From positions 62,001-126,000 of the forward strand of contig CAUZLF010000719.1 in the NCBI GenBank assembly GCA_963580285.1: a DNA stretch of 64,000 nt. Direction: 5' to 3'. This stretch comes from Lucinisca nassula. Lineage: Eukaryota > Mollusca > Bivalvia > Lucinida > Lucinidae. Below the pieces are notes generated by a model. That model had not been told where the DNA came from. It worked only from the letters and a program-made list of their open reading frames with translations, and made no database searches. This document shows, one piece after another, positions 43,103 through 53,995 of this stretch; position 1 is the stretch's first letter, and each line of letters starts with the position of its first letter. The position numbers were made by a program, and so were the translations under genes.

Positions 43103-43203
43103 TACACATTGGTCATTGATGGTCAACTCGCAATGTATTTCCTATACCTATTTTCCCTTTCAAATACGGTACTCAACTTTTGACGAAAAGCTTGGTTTTG
43201 CAT
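43103..43203 (-). pseudogene. Outer mariner transposase, N-terminal remnant
   Basis: Read on the minus strand: VEYR near 43183, a GAAATACATTGCGAGTTG stretch (EIHCEL) and MTNV joining YGSFAP across the inner element. Frameshifted. No terminal repeat is left; a SINE starts at 43204. Confidence 0.65.
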
Positions 43204-43508
43204 GGCCCCCAATAGGGGCTTGAAGAAATAGATGGGCTGCATGATGCTTCCACGCAGAGCTGAAATCCGACCACACACGAGTACAAGTTAACCGCTAAGA
43301 GGATCTAAGCCTGCCCAGGCAAAGCGGTGCAAGTCGGGCCGTCCATGCTTATAAACCCTATTGGTTTCATTGGGCGACAGGGCTTGAGATGTCATTTCAT
43401 CTTATTGTCGGGAAAAAGTCCCACAAAATTGGAAGCAACGTCTCCAAAATGACCTATACAGCGTTGACGGGAACGTTAAACCTCAAATCAAACAAACAAA
43501 CAAACAAA
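43204..43508 (+). mobile_element. SINE family A
   Basis: GGCCCCCAATAGGGGCTTG to AAACAAACAAACAAACAAA, abutting and probably truncating the outer mariner. Confidence 0.85.
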
Positions 43509-43664
43509 GCATCGCTAGCTATGTTTGATGTTCAATGTCTTATGAGTGACTGACATGATAAGGGTGCAGTTTTGCCCTCATGCCTAGAACATGCATGAAA
43601 ATCTTGTTTGTCTCCGTCAATTGGAAATAGGAAAGTCTGGTTACTTATTGTCTAAATTGCCCTC

Positions 43665-43877
43665 TTAACCCTTGTCCTGCTGAGCCCGGATATGCCTTAT
43701 TTTCCAAACAATGAAGATCCAGATCAGATGGCTTCTGACGAAGCCATCTGATCAGGATCTACATTGTTTGCTATTCAGATTGTGAATTTGTTGCAATAAT
43801 TTGCATCAAGTAATCTGATTGGTTGATAATCAGTAGTGGGTGTGGCATATATGAATATTCAGCAGGACAAGGGTTAA
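43665..43877 (-). mobile_element. Family-A TTAA MITE copy 7, reverse
   Basis: TTAACCCTTGTCCTGCTGAG to ATATTCAGCAGGACAAGGG and TTAA, hairpin 43705-43772. Well preserved. Confidence 0.88.
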
Positions 43878-43976
43878 GTACCTTAATCTCAGATATAGTT
43901 GGTAAGAGTGCTAGGTATGTCACTGCTTTGGAGCCTCAATCATGCCACATGATTGTGATTGGCCAAGTTTGGTATT

Positions 43977-44268
43977 TTTGAGGTTTAACGTCCCTGTCAA
44001 CACTGTAAAGGTCATTTTGGAGACGTTGCTTCCAATTTTGTGGGACTTTTACCTGACATTGGGATGAAGTGACATCTCATGCCCTGTCGCTCAGTGCAAC
44101 CAATAGGGTTTATAAGCATGGGTGGTCTGTCTCGTGCGCATCGCTTTGCCTGGGCAGGCTTAGATCCTCTAAGTGGTTTACCCAGTACTCGTGTGCGGGT
44201 TGGAATCAGCTCTGCGTGGAAACATCATGCAGCCCATATATTTCTTCAAGCCCCGATGGGTGGGGGCC
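43977..44268 (-). mobile_element. SINE family A, reverse
   Basis: TTTGAGGTTTAACGTCCCTG to AAGCCCCGATGGGTGGGGGC. Confidence 0.85.
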
Positions 44269-44340
44269 GGGCCAAGTTCTGTAACAAAAGGTCAGATGAT
44301 TTTTCTCAGCATACTCAGGTTTTTGCCGAAACAACCTAAT
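44269..44340 (+). mobile_element. SINE family E, internal fragment
   Basis: CCAAGTTCTGTAACAAAAGG..GGTTTTTGCC matches the body of the SINE at 53688-53921. Confidence 0.6.
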
Positions 44341-44561
44341 CATGTATAGAAATATCTTAAATAGTACAGTATTCATCTCCCATGAAAAAGCTGTCAAGGT
44401 CTTTCGATGATGTGAGATGATGTTATAAATCATATGATATGACACATTTGGTGTTAATTTAGGCTCATTAACTGATTTTTTGCATTTAAATGATCTTAAG
44501 GAGAATACATACATCTCTAGGTGCGACGGTACATTTGTACTCCTACAAGATGTTTGTGTTT

Positions 44562-44640
44562 GTAGGTGTCTACTCTTAAAGGAAAGAATTTGCTCCTGTG
44601 GAGCAAATTCTTTCCTTTAAGAGTAGACACCATTTTCAGA
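44562..44640. repeat. Perfect long hairpin (family G)
   Basis: GGTGTCTACTCTTAAAGGAA..GAATTTGCTCC meets its exact complement after TGTG-type loop. Arms of about 34 bp without mismatch. Confidence 0.88.
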
Positions 44641-44821
44641 GGGGCTTTGGTGACAGGAAAGTGTCCGGGAAGCTACAAGAGTTGTCTTCCTTGTTGAAAT
44701 TTACCCATTAACCTTAAAACTTGGTTTATTTACATTTTAATGGAGTGTTATACCTGACTGGTGTCAGAGATAAACATAAAATCAAAGCACTGAGAGTACT
44801 GATGGGTCTATTGTCTCTGGT

Positions 44822-44984
44822 GAGTGAGTGAGTGTTTAAGTTTTACGTCCCACCAACAGCTAAGGTCATACGGAGACGGACCTCGGTTTAACGACTCATC
44901 CGAAAGTCTGGAGAAGCCCGGGATTGATCCTGCGATACCTGGTTTACAAGGCGAGTAGCGTAACCACTACACCACTGAGGCTTC
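44822..44984 (-). mobile_element. tRNA-derived SINE (family D), copy 2
   Basis: GAGTGAGTGAGTGTTTAAG tail end at left; minus-strand head GCCTCAGTGGTGTAGTGGTT, CTTGTAAACC, GGATCAATCCCGGG. TCTATTGTCTCTGGT is duplicated at 44807-44821 and 44985-44999. Confidence 0.9.
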
Positions 44985-44999
44985 TCTATTGTCTCTGGT

Positions 45000-45327
45000 A
45001 ACTTTGTTTGTTTGTTTGTTTGTTTGTTTGGAGTTTAACAGCCCAGTCAACACTATTTAGGTCATTTTTGAGCCAGTCAGTTTGCCTATCCACACTTGTC
45101 CTGGGCAGGCTTATACATAAGCTGTTACCCAGTACAGTACACATTCTTTCGCCAGAAACTGACAATTAACTGCCCTTCTTGAATCAGCAGAAGTGAGAGA
45201 ATGACCGTAGAAAAGATTTCATGATCAATTTCCACAAAAGAATGTTGCTGACCCCAGCAGGAATCCAACCCGCATCTTCCTGATCACCAGTCAGACGCGC
45301 ATCCAACTGAGCCACCGAGGCCGGCGT
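45000..45327 (-). mobile_element. tRNA-derived SINE (family C), copy 1
   Basis: TTTGTTTGTTTGGAGTTTAA tail at left; minus-strand head GCCTCGGTGGCTCAGTTGGA. Body with AAGAATGT..CCAGAAACTGACA. Inserted directly beside the family-D SINE. Confidence 0.85.
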
Positions 45328-45630
45328 CAATCTGGTTAGTTTTGGAAAATAGTCCTGGACTGAGACTTTAACAGTTTTGTTTTACCCATAAATTCCAATT
45401 ATTAAGCAATTAGTGTAGACCCTGATTAGGCACTATGTTTTGCTGCATTTGAGCCTTAAATTCCAGTACTGTCAGCAAACAGTGTAGATCCTCATGTGGG
45501 ACTGCACTGTGTTTGCTTGAAGCCCAAAATTTAACACTGCTATTTTCTATAAATAACTTTCCTGGATTTCCTACAAATCAGTCATAGTCACATGGACTCT
45601 AGCACTGAAGAGCCTTAGATTATGCTTAGT
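45328..45630. other. Short spacer with degraded core hairpins
   Basis: TAGTGTAGACCCTGATTAGG and AACAGTGTAGATCCTCATG near 45410 and 45478 are half hairpins of the MITE core. Confidence 0.5.
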
Positions 45631-45644
45631 AAATTTGGACCCCA

Positions 45645-45932
45645 CAACCCCCGCCCATAGGGGCTTGAAGAAATATATGGGCTGCATGATGCTTCCACGC
45701 AGAGCTGAATCCGACCCGCACACTAGTACTTAGAGGATCTAAGCCTGTCCAGGAACTGTGGTGCAAGGTGGACCGTCCACGCTAATACACCCTATTGGTT
45801 TCATTGGGCGACAGGACTTGAGTTGTCATTTCATCTCAATGTCGGGTAAAAGTCCCACAAAATTGGAAGCAACGTCTCCAAAATGACCTTTACAGTCTTG
45901 ACGGGGACGTTAAACCTCAAATCAAACAAACA
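45645..45932 (+). mobile_element. SINE family A, 14-bp target duplication
   Basis: AAATTTGGACCCCA at 45631-45644 and 45933-45946. A 15-bp internal deletion near 45730. Confidence 0.9.
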
Positions 45933-45946
45933 AAATTTGGACCCCA

Positions 45947-46539
45947 AAGAATAAAACAAGTTGGCTGCTTTCAAAAAGCATCCAATAGGTTTGGTCTTGT
46001 CAGTCTACATTCTGATTTGAGCCAGCTGATATCATTATCCCACTTAATGCATTTTTTGAATACAAAAAATAAACTTAAATACAAAACGTGTATATAAAAT
46101 TTCGAAGTCTGTGACCTTGGTATCAGGAAGGGTAGGTAGTGATGAGTATTCTGTGGTAAATTGTTTAACGCCATGACAAGTATAAACTAAATGTAACTTA
46201 CATATGGTTTGCACATGTATAGCACAAAACTTAACCAAACGAAAATGTTAACCGAATTTTTCAAAGGGTCATAACTCTTTTAATATTTGGTGGCATATCT
46301 TCACATCTTAGCCTTACTACATACACATTTTAGGCTTGATCGGATGAAAACTGTATAGTAGGATTTATACGGCAACGAAAAAAAGTTTACGAACGGACGG
46401 ACGGACACCAACCCCGTAACTTAATACGACGTTTTTTTTTTGTTTTTTTTTTTGTTGTTGTTTTTTGTTTTTTTCAAACGGGCATATGAAAAGATTTTTC
46501 CTAAGTCATCAGGCCTTCTATAGGGCCTTGGTTATCTAT
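45947..46539. other. Unclassified; GACGGACGGACACC and poly-T
   Basis: 46240-46435 reads like the end of a minisatellite element (AAGGGTCATAACTC..GAACGGACGGACGGACACCA); a T-rich run follows at 46430-46478. No gene. Confidence 0.4.
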
Positions 46540-46850
46540 TTCATTTGTTGTTAACGTCCCTGTTAACACTGTATGAGTCTTTTTTGAGACATTGCTTCCA
46601 ATGCTGTGGGACTTTTACTCCGTACTGAGATAAAACGGGCAGATAAAACTCCTTCTCAAGCCCTGTCACCCAATGAAACTAAATGGTTGAAATGCATGAA
46701 CGGTCCGACTCGAGCCACTTTTCATGGGCAGGCTTAGACTTTCTAGGCGATTTAACACTACTCATGTGCGGCCGGTATCAGCTCTGCGTGGAAGCATCAT
46801 GCAGCCCAATCTATTTCTTCAATCCCCGATGGACGGGGGGCGATCAGACC
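46540..46850 (-). mobile_element. SINE family A, reverse, diverged
   Basis: TTGTTGTTAACGTCCCTGTT to CAATCCCCGATGGACGGGGG. A forward SINE-A fragment follows head to head at 46866-46970. Confidence 0.75.
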
Positions 46851-46865
46851 TTGGGGCAATATATT

Positions 46866-46970
46866 GGACTGCATGAGCTGAAACCGACCGAACTTTGAAG
46901 TATTGCTGAACCGCCTAGGAAGATCTAAGCCTGCCCAGACAAAGTGCTGCGAATCAGACTGTATCTTAAA
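46866..46970 (+). mobile_element. SINE family A, fragment
   Basis: CTGCATGAGCTGAAACCGAC to GCGAATCAGACTGTATC. Confidence 0.6.
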
Positions 46971-47044
46971 CCTCGGCAGTTTCTTTGAGGTACCCTCCGC
47001 AAAAACCTGAAATTTGCTATCCTTTTGTGTATCTTTCTGGATCA

Positions 47045-47379
47045 CAATTTAATTGTAAAAGTGATTAGTAAAACGTCAAGTATTGAGTGGAAATAAAGAC
47101 CACCACTCTTGGCTTATCAGATACAATAGCTCCAATCGAATGCGCCAAAAAGTCTTTTAACAACTCAGTCTGTAACTGGTGGCAGGTCACTTAGTAGTCA
47201 TGAAGTTTTTAAAAAGAAACTATTGCTATCTGTGCTGGGCTCAAGAACAATAAACAGCGACTCATCAACGTTATGACTTTGTTTCGCTCCCTAAATATTT
47301 TATATATTTGGAAGAGTTAGAACCTTCGACCTTGGCACTGACGTTAATTCTAGTAGCAAAGACTTGAAAATGTTTTTAC
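47045..47379. other. Nothing recognised
   Basis: About 330 bp with no repeat family or exon signature that I can see. Confidence 0.35.
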
Positions 47380-47395
47380 ACACCCAGCGATCTTT

Positions 47396-47622
47396 TTTAT
47401 GTTTGGTTTTACGATCCTTTCAAGATTATTTCACTCACATCAAGCCGATCGTTAATCGGAGGTGAGTAAAAAGTAGAGAACCCGATGAAAAACCTCCTGA
47501 CCTTCCGTTGCAGAACTTCTCATCATACAGTATGTGACCTGAGCCATGCTCAAACATACACCGTTGAGAGACCTAATGATTAAGAGTCAGCACTCTTATC
47601 CACTCGGCCACGGCGGCCCGTT
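47396..47622 (-). mobile_element. tRNA-derived SINE (family E), 16-bp target duplication
   Basis: Minus-strand head GGGCCGCCGTGGCCGAGTGG..CTGACTCTTAATCATTAGG resembles a Leu/Ser-type (long variable arm) tRNA. ACACCCAGCGATCTTT at 47380-47395 and 47623-47638. Confidence 0.9.
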
Positions 47623-47776
47623 ACACCCAGCGATCTTTATAAATGAGGAAAAATAACGTTCTCTGTCTTTCCAACATTTACATATACATGTACGTATTAT
47701 TAGAGCTCCAGCGTACCGAAAGATGTTCAGAATATATACATCTGTTCCTATCTGTGTTAAGTAAACTTTGCAAGTT

Positions 47777-48066
47777 TTGTTTATTTGTATTTAACGGCCC
47801 AGTCAACACTGATTTGGGTCATGTTTGAGCCTGTCAGTGTACCTATCCACGCTTTTCCTGAGCAGGCTTATCCGTAAGCGGTTTACCAGTTCAGTGCACA
47901 TTATGTCGCCAAAAACTGACCCCTGCCCTTCCTGAATCAGCGGAAGGGAGAGAATGACCATAGAAAAGATTTCATAATCTCCACAAAAGAATGTTGCCGA
48001 CCCCAGTAGGTATCGAACCCTTCCTTATCGCCAGTCAGACTGCATCCGACTGAGCTACCACAGCCA
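47777..48066 (-). mobile_element. tRNA-derived SINE (family C), copy 2
   Basis: TTTATTTGTATTTAACGGCC at left, minus-strand head GCTGTGGTAGCTCAGTCGGA with GGTTCGATACC. B-box is preserved. Confidence 0.85.
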
Positions 48067-48214
48067 GCCACACTTTGTGAGTAGTAGTAGTTATGTTCTG
48101 TTGTTTTTCGTTTCCATGGCCCCATGGACATACTCCATAATGGCATTGCAAGACGTAAAATTTGCGAAAATGATTGCTACTCCTGCAAAAATAGTTTCTC
48201 TTTGGATATTTCTA

Positions 48215-48325
48215 AGGGGTATACTCTTAAAAGAAAGAATTTGCTCCTGGGGAGCAAATTCTTCCCTTTTAGAGTAGAGCCCTTGAGAAGCAAATTCTTC
48301 CCCTTTTAGAGTAGACCCCTTTTTC
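48215..48325. repeat. Family-G hairpin with a duplicated arm
   Basis: AAAGAATTTGCTCC / GGAGCAAATTCTTCCC-TTTTAGAGTAGA, then a second copy of the right arm (GAAGCAAATTCTTCCCCTTT). A half arm also occurs at about 50628-50655. Confidence 0.75.
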
Positions 48326-48329
48326 AGTT

Positions 48330-51010
48330 GGACAGAGCCAACAGAGTAGCAACCATAGGGTCCTTAAAGTTGTATTTCCATAACGAAATCATACCTATAA
48401 GATTGTGATCCCCTTTAATATGTTCTATAAAAAGGTTATCCTTTGGAAGCAAAGAATACACCACAGAACTGAAAAATATGGTGTGCACATGTTTTCTGGG
48501 CCAGACTAGCTAGTTTCGGACAATTAGGCCTAATCAGTGACCCTAAGATATTTTCCAAATTCCAGAATGGAATCAATGATCCCAAAGGACAAGAAAATAT
48601 AATCTACACTATGATGTAGGGCAAGGAGACGTTTTACCGCCGCCACACATTCCCACACACCAGTTGTAGTGAAGTTAAATACGGTAGGTGACCAATTAAT
48701 TGGAACACCCTAGCAGTTCGAACACCCAAAATTATTTCGAATTTGTGGCTGAAAACTATCTCATTTAATTCGAACTCCCAAATTTTTCAGAAATCAGAAT
48801 TTTTAATACTTCGAACACACAAAATAAATGCCGAAAAATGCATCCAGAACAAGCATTTCGGATCGTTCCCGGGTTTATCATTACAACATCGTACTGGTCG
48901 TATATGAGCTAGCGCACGAAAAAAAAAAGAAAACTTAGCATGAAATGTGTGCGACTTCCAAAGACTCGGATTAACATGCACTCTGTAAGGCAAATGGGTT
49001 TCGCTTCTCTCACTTTGGATAGCCCTGTGGTAATGGAAGGTTCATACCCTCACCGAATACTGATTAGACTGCGAGAGTGCTTAGATCAACCTTGATGAGC
49101 CACAGGAGTTTCGCTTATTTATGTTGTGAAAATCCCATCGTCTGCATTAGGCTCATGCGATCAGCGAAGACTCTAATCGGATTGCATGAATGAGTACGCT
49201 AAGATGTGTCTTCGCTGGTATCTCAACGACCTGCAAACACTGAACATACGCACCCACTACCGGTATGCAAGGCAAAGGGTTTCACTTAGACTTGTGACTT
49301 CGTAAGATTTAAGGGTTCAGTAAAGACTGATCACATTGCATCGATGTGCAGGCTGATCCTAGTCGGTGATGTAGCATTGTGGCCTACAAAGGCTTGGATC
49401 ACCATGCATATGCAAGTGTTTTCGCTTTGCTCTCAGACTCTTTGGAGCGTAGCTTCAGCTTTCATTATTATTTGTGTGACAGTGTTACCCTTTTTCCATG
49501 TGCTGTGGCATTGATTCAATGCCTCTTTAATAGCAGAAGCGCCCCTTTAATATTAATTGAGAGTTTCCCGCCTTTTTCCACAGAACGTCTTTTAGCACGT
49601 GCGAGTGAAATTCATGGTTGTTGCATGCAAAAAGGTAGTTTAATTCAGGTTACCTGTTGGGCTACCCTGGTTTTCTGAGGAGCAAGTGAAGATGCCCATT
49701 TATTTCACGGTGACAAGGTTTTATTGGAAGTAATTTCGGGGAACATGATTAAGAAAATAAGTCATATTCGGTGGGGGGGGGGGGGGGGGAGACTCAGGTC
49801 AGCCTGCACATGCATGCAGTCTGAACAGTCTTCGTTGTTCGTATGTGCCTACCATGGCCTCTGTGCTAATCAAAGACCAACAGGTGAAAACTATGGCCAC
49901 ATTGGCTAGAGGCGCAGGCTAATCTGGTCCTTCGTTTAAAACTTTTTTTTCGCCGTGCGCCGGCTTAAAAAGACGGCGTGTACATTTAACCGGTCAAATC
50001 TGCTTGCGACGTTACAAACACATCCTATGCTACCAAGTGCAAGGATCAGTCTGTTCAGATCTCCTATCTCGAGTAAAATACTTATTGCGCATGTGCGTAC
50101 AGAAAAGACTGATAAGTCTGTGCAGTTGTGCAATCGGGATTGTGTCTTCAATGTTCAAGAGGTTTGAAATGATTCATCGCGCATAAAGTGAAGATCACAC
50201 ATGCACATGTTAAATTTGTGTATGATGTCCGCATTTTCTTTTTTTGTTTCTTGCCTATCTAAATAACATGATGGTTTTGCATCCGCACAGTCTAATCAGT
50301 CTTCACCGGACTACTTCGATGGGCATTGAATTGCTACATGCCCCCGGCTTACGCTGATTTGCGACTGCTTATTAGTAATCAGAGAACACACAAACAAGGC
50401 TGCGCAGTCTCGCCTGAGGCTTCACTATGCGCTTAAACAATATAGGTGGGGGGGGGGAAGTATCTATGCGCCTAGCCCCACTGAATAGCTGCACGTGCGG
50501 GTTTCAACATCACATCCCATATATACATGTAGCTGGACTAGTCTGCTGCGGTGTAGCCGGAACAAAAAAAAATATTACAGACTATAAGGAAATTCTTTGA
50601 AAAATCCTCTTTTTCCTAGATATGGGCTACTCTTAAGAAAAGAATTTGCTCTAAACAAATCAATTTCTGTTATTCCTGAGATCACAAATTGACTCGCCCA
50701 TTTTAAAGGGAATATAGTGACAGTTCAAGAGGTGTAAATGTCATTAATGACAATGTGTATCGCATACATAGACCCCCTGCACACACTGACTTATTTATAG
50801 ATCAAACGGTTCAGCACTGCATAAGTGATATTTATAACTTCTAATCACGTGCGGATTGACAGGGCCACGGGAAAAAAACGTAGTTGTATAAAATATTGAA
50901 CACAGCCTGATCCAATGCATGGAATTCTTTCAGGTCAAACAGTTCTAACACTGATATATTTCCAATCTGATATTTTCTAATAATTCGAACACCCAAAAAA
51001 TGACAATGTA
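48330..51010. other. 2.7-kb unclassified region bounded by TTCGAACACCCAAAA
   Basis: TTCGAACACCCAAAATTATT occurs near 48716 and TTCGAACACCCAAAAAATGA near 50982, same orientation, with ATACGGTA at both outer sides. Between them: motifs such as AAGACTGAT.A.A.TGCAT repeated from 49070 to 50340, a 17-G run (49773-49789), and no recognisable gene. The 99-aa ORF at 49379 shows no domain. Possibly one old composite element. Confidence 0.35.
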
Positions 51011-51349
51011 TTTGAATAGGTGTGTTTCGAAATACGGTAACAATGGTAGACTAACTGCCACACCTGCCAGGTGTATCCATTTCCCTTAAGATATTTTATT
51101 GTTGGAGTTGAAACGCTTGCTTTTAGGTCTGTTTCGCTATTCAGACAGATTGCAGTATAGTATTGCATCATCGTTAAAGCTGATTGGTTGATCGCGTCAC
51201 GTGCCCCTCCATGGAACAGTTTCAATCTGGTCATTATACCCGGTTTGCCCGCCTCATGGCGACCAAACCAAAAATGTTACATTGCAATATCCGGAGACTG
51301 ATGGCACTGGGTTACAACCCGTTCCTACTGAACCACCATTACCCCTACC

Positions 51350-51418
51350 TTGACAAACAGTATAGATCCAGACCAGATGGCCATCTGATCTGGCTCTTCA
51401 CTGTTTGTCATTCTCTCA
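51350..51418. repeat. Solo core hairpin
   Basis: TGACAAACAGTATAGATCCA..CCAGATGG / CCATCTGATCTGG..CACTGTTTGTCA. Short tip. Confidence 0.75.
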
Positions 51419-51466
51419 GAGTGTAGACTGCAAAATTGTCCTAAACTTGACCTTATACTGTCTGGT

Positions 51467-51679
51467 TTAACTCTTATCTTGCTGTTCACAACAACCCCTA
51501 TCTTTGGAAACAGTGTAGTTCCAGATCAGATGGCTTCTGAAGTAGCCATCTGATCAGGATCTACACTGTTTGGCATTTAGTTTATGAATTTGCAGCAATG
51601 AATTACATCAAGTAATTTGATTGGTTGATACACAGAAATGGGTGTGGCTTAAATGAATATTCAGCAGGACAAGGGTTAA
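51467..51679 (-). mobile_element. Family-A TTAA MITE copy 8, reverse
   Basis: TTAACTCTTATCTTGCTGTT to TTCAGCAGGACAAGGG and TTAA. Confidence 0.87.
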
Positions 51680-51734
51680 CTGAGAGTATTGCTACAATTT
51701 GGGGTATTTCCTTGCCTTCTGTTTTCATTGCACT

Positions 51735-52055
51735 CTGTTCCTGGACAGGCTAATATGTATCATTAACCCTTGACCTGCTGAATATTTATGTATGCCACAC
51801 CCACTACCGATTATCAACCAATCATATTACTTGATGCAAATTACATGTATTGCAACAAATTCACAATCTGAATGGCAAACAATGTAGATCCTGATCAGAT
51901 GGCTTCATCTGGATCTTCATTGTTTGGAAAATAAGGCATATCTGGACTCAGCAGGACAAGGGTTAAAGCCTGCCCAGGACAAACGTGGTAAGGTAAACTG
52001 ACAAGCATGGTATGATCTAAATAGTGTTGACTGGGCAATTAAACTCCCAACGGAC
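51735..52055 (+). mobile_element. SINE family C, 5-prime truncated, split by a MITE
   Basis: 51735-51772 and 51967-52055 join as ..GACAGGCTAATATGTATCA | AAGCCTGCCCAGGACAAACG..GACTGGGCAATTAAACTCC. A family-A MITE separates them. Confidence 0.65.
51773..51966 (+). mobile_element. Family-A TTAA MITE copy 9, hairpin deleted on one arm
   Basis: TTAACCCTTGACCTGCTGA to CAGCAGGACAAGGGTTAA. Only GATGGCTTCATCTGGATC remains of the hairpin tip. Confidence 0.83.
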
Positions 52056-52217
52056 AGCTTGACCAATATTTAGGTCAATTATGGTGCTCAATGCTTTGTG
52101 ACATGGTCACAACTGGGCAATAACCTCATTTTCTTTGTTATAATATTGGTTGGTACTATTTTAAGGCTTGTAACAAAGAAAACATTGGATAACGTTCTCC
52201 TGTCTGGACATGCTTTT

Positions 52218-52449
52218 TACCCTTTTTCAGTTGAATGGAATCTTCCTTTCTATTTACAGCAGGAATCCATTTAGAAATTGAGGGATGTCAGGCTGAGTAA
52301 GCTGCAGAAATTCAAGTATAAAATGGTTGAGCTGTTTGCAAACAGTGTAGATCCTGATCAGATGCTGAATTTTGCAACATTTGATCTTGGCCAGCTGCAC
52401 TGTTCCGCAGTGCACTCGTTTTTGGGATTTCTCGCCTGAAATGGGTTAG
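52218..52449 (-). mobile_element. Family-B MITE copy 6, reverse, diverged
   Basis: TTGAATGGAATCTTCCTTTC to CCTGAAATGGGTTAG; hairpin 52333-52410 decayed. Confidence 0.65.
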
Positions 52450-52594
52450 AAAGCAAATAAAGACGATCACACTCGAAAAATACCATTCTTGCAGCTGTTG
52501 TTGGTACAAAAACTCATTTTAATGGGTGAGAATTAGAGAAAAAAGGGTTCTGGTAACAATACCCTAACAGCTGTGGCAAAACATTTACCGTATT

Positions 52595-52813
52595 TACCGT
52601 AAAAAATCCTAGAAATTCGGACACCTTGAGGACTTGGTGTAATTCTCCTAAAATTTTAACAAATTTGTTTCATGATCCAACAAGTGGTCCAACAAGGGCA
52701 GATGGAATGAGAAACAGTGTAGACCCTGATCAGACTGCTCCTGAAGGAGCAGTCTGATCTGGGTCTGCACTGTTTGCTCAGGCCTGTCTGTCAGGATAAA
52801 TAGGATCATTATT
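52595..52813 (+). mobile_element. Family-C TA MITE copy 5
   Basis: TACCGTAAAAAATCCTAGAA to AATAGGATCATTA; hairpin 52712-52780, tip CTCCTGAAGGAG. Confidence 0.8.
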
Positions 52814-52816
52814 GTT

Positions 52817-53125
52817 GGCCCTGCCCACCGGGGGTTTGGAGAAATAGATTGGGCTGCATGATGCTTCCACGCAGAGCAGAGTTGAAACCAACCACATGAA
52901 TACTGGTAAACCGCTTAGAAGGTCTAAGCCTGCCCAGGCAAAGTGGTTTGAGTTGGCCCATCCATGCATATAAACCCTAGTTGTTACATTGGGCGGCTGG
53001 GATTGAGATGTCATTTCATCTCAGAGTCAGGTAAAGGTCTCACAAAATTGGAAGCAACATCTCCAAAATGACCTTTACAGAGTTGACAGGGACGTTAAAC
53101 CTCAAATCAAACAAAACAAACAAAA
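52817..53125 (+). mobile_element. SINE family A
   Basis: GGCCCTGCCCACCGGGGGTT to CAAATCAAACAAAACAAACA, butted against the preceding MITE. Confidence 0.83.
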
Positions 53126-53144
53126 ATTAAGGAGTATTATAAAA

Positions 53145-53338
53145 AACGTAAAAATCCTAGAAATTCAGACACCTTGAGGACTTGGTGTAATTCTCCTAAA
53201 AATTTAACAAATTTGTTTCATGGTCCACTAGCTACAGATGGAATGCTCCTTCAGGCAGGAGCAATCTGATCTAGATCAGACTGCATCTGATCTTGGTCTG
53301 CACTGTTTGCTTAAGCCTGCCTGCCCCATACTTAGGAC
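53145..53338 (+). mobile_element. Family-C MITE copy 6, deleted
   Basis: ACGTAAAAATCCTAGAAATT to CCATACTTAGGA, with a shortened hairpin. Confidence 0.65.
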
Positions 53339-53376
53339 ATCTCATCTTGGTCTTCACTATTTGCTCAGGTCTGTCT

Positions 53377-53635
53377 TTTCGATACCTGCCGGGGTCGGCA
53401 ACATTCTTTCGTGGAGATTGATCATGAAATCTTTTCTACATTCATTCTCTCCCTTCCGCTGATTGAAGAAGGGCAGTTGTCAGTTTCTGGCAAAAGAATG
53501 TACACTGTTCTGGTTAACTGCTTATGTATAAGCCTGCCCAGGAAAAGTTTGGATAGGTAAACTAAAAGGCTCAAAAATGACCTAAAATAGTGTTAACTGG
53601 GCCATTAAACTCCAATACAAACAAACAAACAAAAA
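53377..53635 (+). mobile_element. SINE family C, 5-prime truncated, 12-bp target duplication
   Basis: TCAGGTCTGTCT at 53365-53376 and 53636-53647. CCTGCCGGGGTCGGCAACATT to CAAACAAACAAACAAA. Confidence 0.85.
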
Positions 53636-53687
53636 TCAGGTCTGTCTGTCCAAAAACATACAGTAAATATGGTATGTTACAGGGTTT

Positions 53688-53921
53688 AACGGGCCTCCGT
53701 AGCCTAATGGTTAAGAGCGCTGACTCTTGATCATTAGGTCTCTCACTGCTGTGGTTCGAGCCTCGCCCGGGTCACATGTGAGACGCCAAGTTCTGCAACG
53801 GAAGGTCAGGTGGTGTTTCTCCGGGTACTCCGGTTTTTTGCCCACCTGATTAACGATCGGCTCAATATGAGTGAAATGATCTTGAAAGGGCCATAAAACC
53901 AAAAACCCCCACAAAAAAATC
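53688..53921 (+). mobile_element. tRNA-derived SINE (family E), copy 2
   Basis: Head GCCTCCGTAGCCTAATGGTT..CTGACTCTTGATCATTAGG..GGTTCGAGCC; body GGTCAGGTGGTGTTTCTCC. ATGTTACAGGGTTT (53674-53687) and ATGTGACAGGGTTT (53922-53935) form an almost exact duplication. Confidence 0.85.
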
Positions 53922-53995
53922 ATGTGACAGGGTTTCATTAAGAGGCGGGGCCAGGGCCCGTGTTTACCTTTCACTTTGTGTTTGCTTTACCTTGA

